This document shows positions 6,280 through 9,208 of a stretch of DNA of 9,208 nucleotides, one piece after another (position 1 is the stretch's first letter; each line of letters begins with the position of its first letter). Position numbers and translations under genes: made by a program. This DNA is from an uncultured Planctomycetaceae bacterium (lineage in GTDB: Bacteria > Planctomycetota > Planctomycetia > Pirellulales > UBA1268). The notes beneath the pieces were generated by a model, which saw nothing but the letters and a program-made list of their open reading frames with translations, had not been told where the DNA came from and made no database searches. The stretch is taken from contig CAISKG010000370.1 in assembly GCA_903885855.1 (NCBI GenBank), forward strand, positions 1-9,208, in the 5' to 3' direction.

Positions 6280-7257
6280 ATGCGACGGTCGTCGGGGAAG
6301 GTGGTGCTGACGCGGCGCGGGATGCCGGCCGGGCTCGCGGCGCTCGCCGCGATCGGCGCGGGCGCGCGGCTCGCCGCACAGGGCCCGGCCGGGGAGGAGG
6401 GCGCCGACGTGGCCGAAGCGGGCGCCGGCGACGACGGCCAGAGCGCGGCGGTCGACGAGGCCCCCGACGCCGTCGACGACGATGGTCCCTACGAGAGCCC
6501 CTACCGGCTCGCCTTCACCCACCCGCTCCGTGACCTGCTCTTCGACGCCGACGGCCCGCGCGGCAGCGCCGCGGAGCAGAGTTCCGTGCCGCACCACGAC
6601 TGGTATTCGCCCCAGGTGCGCCGGACGTACGGATCGTGGGGCGTGCCGCCGCGGAAGTTCGACTGTCCGCCGCAGGTCCGCACCAAGCCGGTGGCGTGGC
6701 GCCGGGAGCGGGTGGTGGCCGCCGCGGCGCGCTACGTGGGCTACCAGTATCAGCACCACCACGTTCCCGACTGGGATCCCCCCGAATCATGGCCCTGGAA
6801 GGAGTGCTGCGGCGCACGGCACGGCAAGGGGGTCGATTGCAGCAACTTCAGCGGCTGGAACTACAACTGGGCCCTCGGCATCCACCTCGATACGGGCATC
6901 CGCACGCAGGCGCGCGCGACGCGCGCCCCCTCGGCGCACGGCGAGGTCCGTGCCGAGACGATCCCTCGGCCCGCGGGGAGCCCGGCGGAGTGGCACGCGG
7001 CGCTGGCGGCGCGGCTCCTTCCCGGCGACCTGCTCTACATCGGCGATCGCGAGCGGACGAAGGTCACGCACGTCATCATGTGGGTGGGGGCCTGCGCCGA
7101 GAGCCCCGACGGCGAGCCGCTGGTGATCGATTCCACCGGCGGCCGGATCAAGGACGCCCGCGGCCGGCGCATCCCCTGCGGCATCCACCTCCGCCCCTTC
7201 CGCGCCGGCAGCTGGTACCACCACTCCTTCTCCCATGCCCACCGTTGGCTGACGTGA
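6280..7257 (+). CDS. NlpC/P60-like exported hydrolase
   Basis: A 325-residue exported protein. An N-terminal signal contains LTRRGMPAGLAALAAIGAGA (twin Arg; Sec or Tat cannot be decided). An acidic, low-complexity linker follows to about residue 68. The C-terminal half shows NlpC/P60 hallmarks: catalytic-type Cys187 in GVDCSNFSGW, the GDLLYIGD segment from 249, and His264 in VTHVIMWVG. Asp284 (VIDSTGG) or His303 (GIHLRPF) could be the third polar residue. NlpC/P60 enzymes usually cleave peptidoglycan stem peptides, though some members are amidases or acyltransferases. The region before the Cys is long and rich in aromatic residues and His (YVGYQYQHHHVPDWDPPESWPW), unlike minimal domains. The gene is divergent from the LpoB-like gene and followed by the second composite repeat. 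The fold call is good; the substrate is inferred. Confidence 0.85.
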   Translation: MRRSSGKVVLTRRGMPAGLAALAAIGAGARLAAQGPAGEEGADVAEAGAGDDGQSAAVDEAPDAVDDDGPYESPYRLAFTHPLRDLLFDADGPRGSAAEQSSVPHHDWYSPQVRRTYGSWGVPPRKFDCPPQVRTKPVAWRRERVVAAAARYVGYQYQHHHVPDWDPPESWPWKECCGARHGKGVDCSNFSGWNYNWALGIHLDTGIRTQARATRAPSAHGEVRAETIPRPAGSPAEWHAALAARLLPGDLLYIGDRERTKVTHVIMWVGACAESPDGEPLVIDSTGGRIKDARGRRIPCGIHLRPFRAGSWYHHSFSHAHRWLT

Positions 7258-7307
7258 TCCGGCCGCGCCGCAGCCGCGGCCCCCTGGCAGGCTGTGGACA
7301 CAGCGAC

Positions 7308-7400
7308 CCGCCGCTGGATGCGGCGGCGAACACCCCTGAAAGACCTCGGCTTTTTCTGGGGTGTCCTGAGCGGAAGAAGGTCATGGATGACTTTTTCCAC
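7308..7400 (+). repeat. Composite palindromic repeat, copy 2 (modules P, B and C, diverged)
   Basis: Module order and near-identical spacing match the unit at 5352-5445. P (7308-7326) is identical over 19 bp. B (7330-7364) keeps the hairpin and loop (CCTCGGC), but its arms differ: the outermost G-C of copy 1 is A-T here, two further outer pairs are added, and there is one T-T mismatch and one G-T pair. C (7370-7400) has two changes in its left arm (GCGGAAGAA) with the right arm intact. The last 25 bases, from AAGGTCATGG through TTTTTCCACG (7377-7401), are identical in all three copies of module C. It lies 50 bp after the NlpC/P60 stop, in the 256-bp gap before the LEPR-motif gene. No clear promoter for the next gene was found in the rest of that gap. 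Confidence 0.88.
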
Positions 7401-7497
7401 GGGCAGCCAGGGTGGCACGCGATGTGCACCGTGACCGACGTCGGTGGGGGATGCGGCGGGGTGGCCGCGGCATTGGCCTGCAAAGCCCGATCCTTCG

Positions 7498-7506
7498 AGG
7501 GAGGAG
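7498..7506 (+). promoter_or_regulatory. Ribosome binding site of the LEPR-motif gene
   Basis: AGGGAGGAG lies 7 nt before the ATG at 7514. It is a strong Shine-Dalgarno sequence and fixes that start. Confidence 0.6.
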
Positions 7507-7513
7507 AGGCGTC

Positions 7514-9208
7514 ATGGCGGCACGCGGCTGGTTCGGCCGACTGTTCGATTCCGCGGCGGCCGGTGCACGACGCCGCGCGCGGCGGCGCCCGCGCCGGGCC
7601 GCCGCCGGCCCCGAGGCGCTCGAGCCGAGGCAGATGTTCGCCGCCGGCGGGATGCGGGTGGGGATGAACGTGGAGAGCGTGGTGGATTGGTCGCCGGCGT
7701 GGACCTTCACCGACGCCTTCCAGGCCTCCCGCCCCTGGATCGCCCAGGCGGTCGACACCGCCTCGGGCGCCCTCGCCTGGGACGTCGGCGCGACGCATCC
7801 CCTGGCGGTGGACGCCCGCGGCGAGGTCGAGCGGTTGGCTACCTGGAGCGAGAACGGCCGGCAGTTCCGCCAGCAGGCGGCCACGCTCCTGTTCCGCGAC
7901 GCCGGGGGCTACCAGGCGGGCACCTACCATGCCCAGTGGGAGGGGACGGGGACGGTGACCTTCGGCTTCGATGCCCGGGTCGTCTCCCAGGCGACCGGCG
8001 CCGACGGCATCACGCGGGCCGAACTGGCCGTCGCCCCGAGCGACTCCGGCATCCTCGTCCGCATCGAGGCCACCGATCCGGCCGATCCGGTGCGCGGGAT
8101 CCACGTCTGGATGCCCGACTGGCAGGGGCGGAGCTTCGCCGGGGAGGTGTGGCGGCCCGGGGCCGGCTTCTCGCCGTTCCATCCGCTCTTCCTCGAGCGC
8201 CTCGCCCCCTTTTCCACGATCCGCTTCATGCCCTGGCAGGAGACCAACGGCTCCACGATCCGCGGCCCCGCCGACGCCCGTCCCGCCGACGCGGCCCGGC
8301 AGAGCTCCGGGCCGGGGGGCTCACCGAGCGAGCCCCTCGTCAACGGCGTCTCCGTCGAGCACATGGTGCAGCTGGCCAACGACCTCGACGCCGACGCCTG
8401 GTTCAACATGCCCGCGCGGGCCGACGACGCCTACGTCCGCGCCTTCGCCGAGACCGTCCGCGACCGGCTCGAGCCGGGCCGCAGGGTGCACGTCGAGTGG
8501 GCGAACGAGATCTGGAACTACGCCTGGGGTTTCGACGGCGCACGCGTCGTCGACGAGCTCGCCGCCCGCCCGGAGCACGCCGGCTTCGACCGCTGGCAGG
8601 TGGCCGGCCGCGAGGCGAAACGCGACTTCGACATCTGGACGCAGGTCTTCGCCGGCCAGACCGGGAGGCTCGTGCGCGTGGTGGCGGGGCAGGCCGCCAA
8701 CGAGTGGATCGTCGACCGGATGGCCTCCGTGATGGGCGGCTCGTTCGACGCCCTGGCGATCGCCCCCTACTTCGCCCCGGCCGACGAGGTGCGTGAGGCC
8801 TACACCGCGGCGACGACGGTCGACACGGTGCTCGCCGACAGCCGGGCCGCGATCGCGACGTCGATCGACTGGACGCGGCGCCACGCGGCGCTGGCGGAGC
8901 AGTGGTCGGCGCGGCTGGGCAGGCCGATCGGCCTCCTGGCCTACGAGGGGGGCGCGCATCTCGACGGCCGCGGGGGGCCCGCGCAGCAGGCCTTCTACGA
9001 GGCCTCGAACGACCCGCGCATGGGGGAGCTCTACGCCGAGTACCTGGCCGGGCTCGAGGCGGCCGGGCTCGAACTCTACGTCGATTTCCAGTTCACCGGG
9101 CAGGCCGGCGCCGCGCCGTGGGGCGACTTCGCCAAGCTCCATCGGATGGACGAGCCGCTGGCCACCGCCTGGCGCTACGCCGCGGTGGTCGCAGCCGCCG
9201 ACGGGTCG
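7514..9208 (+). CDS. LEPR-motif extracellular protein with a clan GH-A-like glycosidase barrel (3' end missing)
   Basis: The first 565 residues of a larger protein; no stop before the window edge. The N-terminus is strongly basic (GARRRARRRPRR) and leads to LEPRQMFA at 36-43, a version of the LEPR-XLL motif found at the N-terminus of many large planctomycete extracellular proteins. It has no ordinary hydrophobic signal peptide. Residues about 47-250 look beta-rich (YHAQWEGTGTVTFGFDARVV). A barrel-like part follows: FMPWQETNGS, MVQLANDLDADAWFNMP (from 284), VEWANEIWNYAWGF with Asn331-Glu332 as the likely acid/base pair, and LLAYEGGAHL with Glu478 as the possible nucleophile. An Asn-Glu pair plus a later Glu on a strand is the clan GH-A pattern. 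Relatives are, from memory, often labelled cellulose-binding proteins. Substrate is unknown, and the missing C-terminus may hold binding or anchoring domains. Confidence 0.8.
   Translation, partial: MAARGWFGRLFDSAAAGARRRARRRPRRAAAGPEALEPRQMFAAGGMRVGMNVESVVDWSPAWTFTDAFQASRPWIAQAVDTASGALAWDVGATHPLAVDARGEVERLATWSENGRQFRQQAATLLFRDAGGYQAGTYHAQWEGTGTVTFGFDARVVSQATGADGITRAELAVAPSDSGILVRIEATDPADPVRGIHVWMPDWQGRSFAGEVWRPGAGFSPFHPLFLERLAPFSTIRFMPWQETNGSTIRGPADARPADAARQSSGPGGSPSEPLVNGVSVEHMVQLANDLDADAWFNMPARADDAYVRAFAETVRDRLEPGRRVHVEWANEIWNYAWGFDGARVVDELAARPEHAGFDRWQVAGREAKRDFDIWTQVFAGQTGRLVRVVAGQAANEWIVDRMASVMGGSFDALAIAPYFAPADEVREAYTAATTVDTVLADSRAAIATSIDWTRRHAALAEQWSARLGRPIGLLAYEGGAHLDGRGGPAQQAFYEASNDPRMGELYAEYLAGLEAAGLELYVDFQFTGQAGAAPWGDFAKLHRMDEPLATAWRYAAVVAAADGS

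Noticed and set aside
8206..8221. Possible further repeat fragment (TTTTCCACGATCC) inside the LEPR-motif gene
   Set aside because: Only about 8 bases match the repeat arm, with no hairpin partner, and the stretch sits in a conserved-looking coding segment (PFSTIRFMPW). Chance match.
7444..8796. Plus-strand open frame overlapping the LEPR-motif gene in another frame
   Set aside because: Arg/Gly-rich translation without motifs. The frame starting at 7514 has a strong ribosome binding site, the LEPR motif and glycosidase-like motifs.

Overview
The window is about 9.2 kb of very GC-rich DNA that almost certainly comes from a member of the Planctomycetota. The evidence is protein content: a DUF1501 protein paired with a PSCyt1/LamG/DUF1549/DUF1553 protein, which is a near-diagnostic planctomycete pair, and an extracellular enzyme-like protein with an N-terminal LEPR motif. 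I cannot name the genus. High GC keeps stop codons rare, so long open frames run antisense to most genes; these are not genes.

Layout. Everything up to position 6117 lies on the minus strand. Reading leftward from 6117: an LpoB-like lipoprotein (6117-5452), an intergenic stretch packed with palindromic repeats (5266-5451), a COG3014-like lipoprotein (5265-3928), a candidate terminator hairpin, then the cytochrome/LamG/DUF1549/DUF1553 protein (3726-601) and, 7 bp further, the Tat-exported DUF1501 protein that runs off the left edge. From 6280 the genes are on the plus strand: an NlpC/P60-like exported hydrolase (6280-7257), a second copy of the palindromic repeat (7308-7400), and a large LEPR-motif protein resembling clan GH-A glycosidases, cut by the right edge (7514 onward). 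No RNA gene, CRISPR array, transposase or phage gene was seen.

How the genes may work together. The LpoB-like/COG3014-like pair and the divergent NlpC/P60 gene share a cell-envelope theme: activation of peptidoglycan synthesis on one side and a cell-wall-hydrolase fold on the other, sharing a 162-bp divergent promoter region. That link is inference. The DUF1549/DUF1501 pair forms a separate, tightly spaced two-gene unit of exported proteins whose biochemical role is not established.

The feature least explained by ordinary annotation is the composite intergenic repeat: a 19-bp GC-rich palindrome, a CCCC/GGGG-capped hairpin and a hairpin with A/T-rich arms, always in that order. It occurs once in full plus one truncated tandem unit between the lipoprotein genes, and once more, diverged, downstream of the NlpC/P60 gene. 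It looks like a REP/BIME-like or MITE-like family. I cannot tell from one window whether it is already known or how many copies the genome holds.
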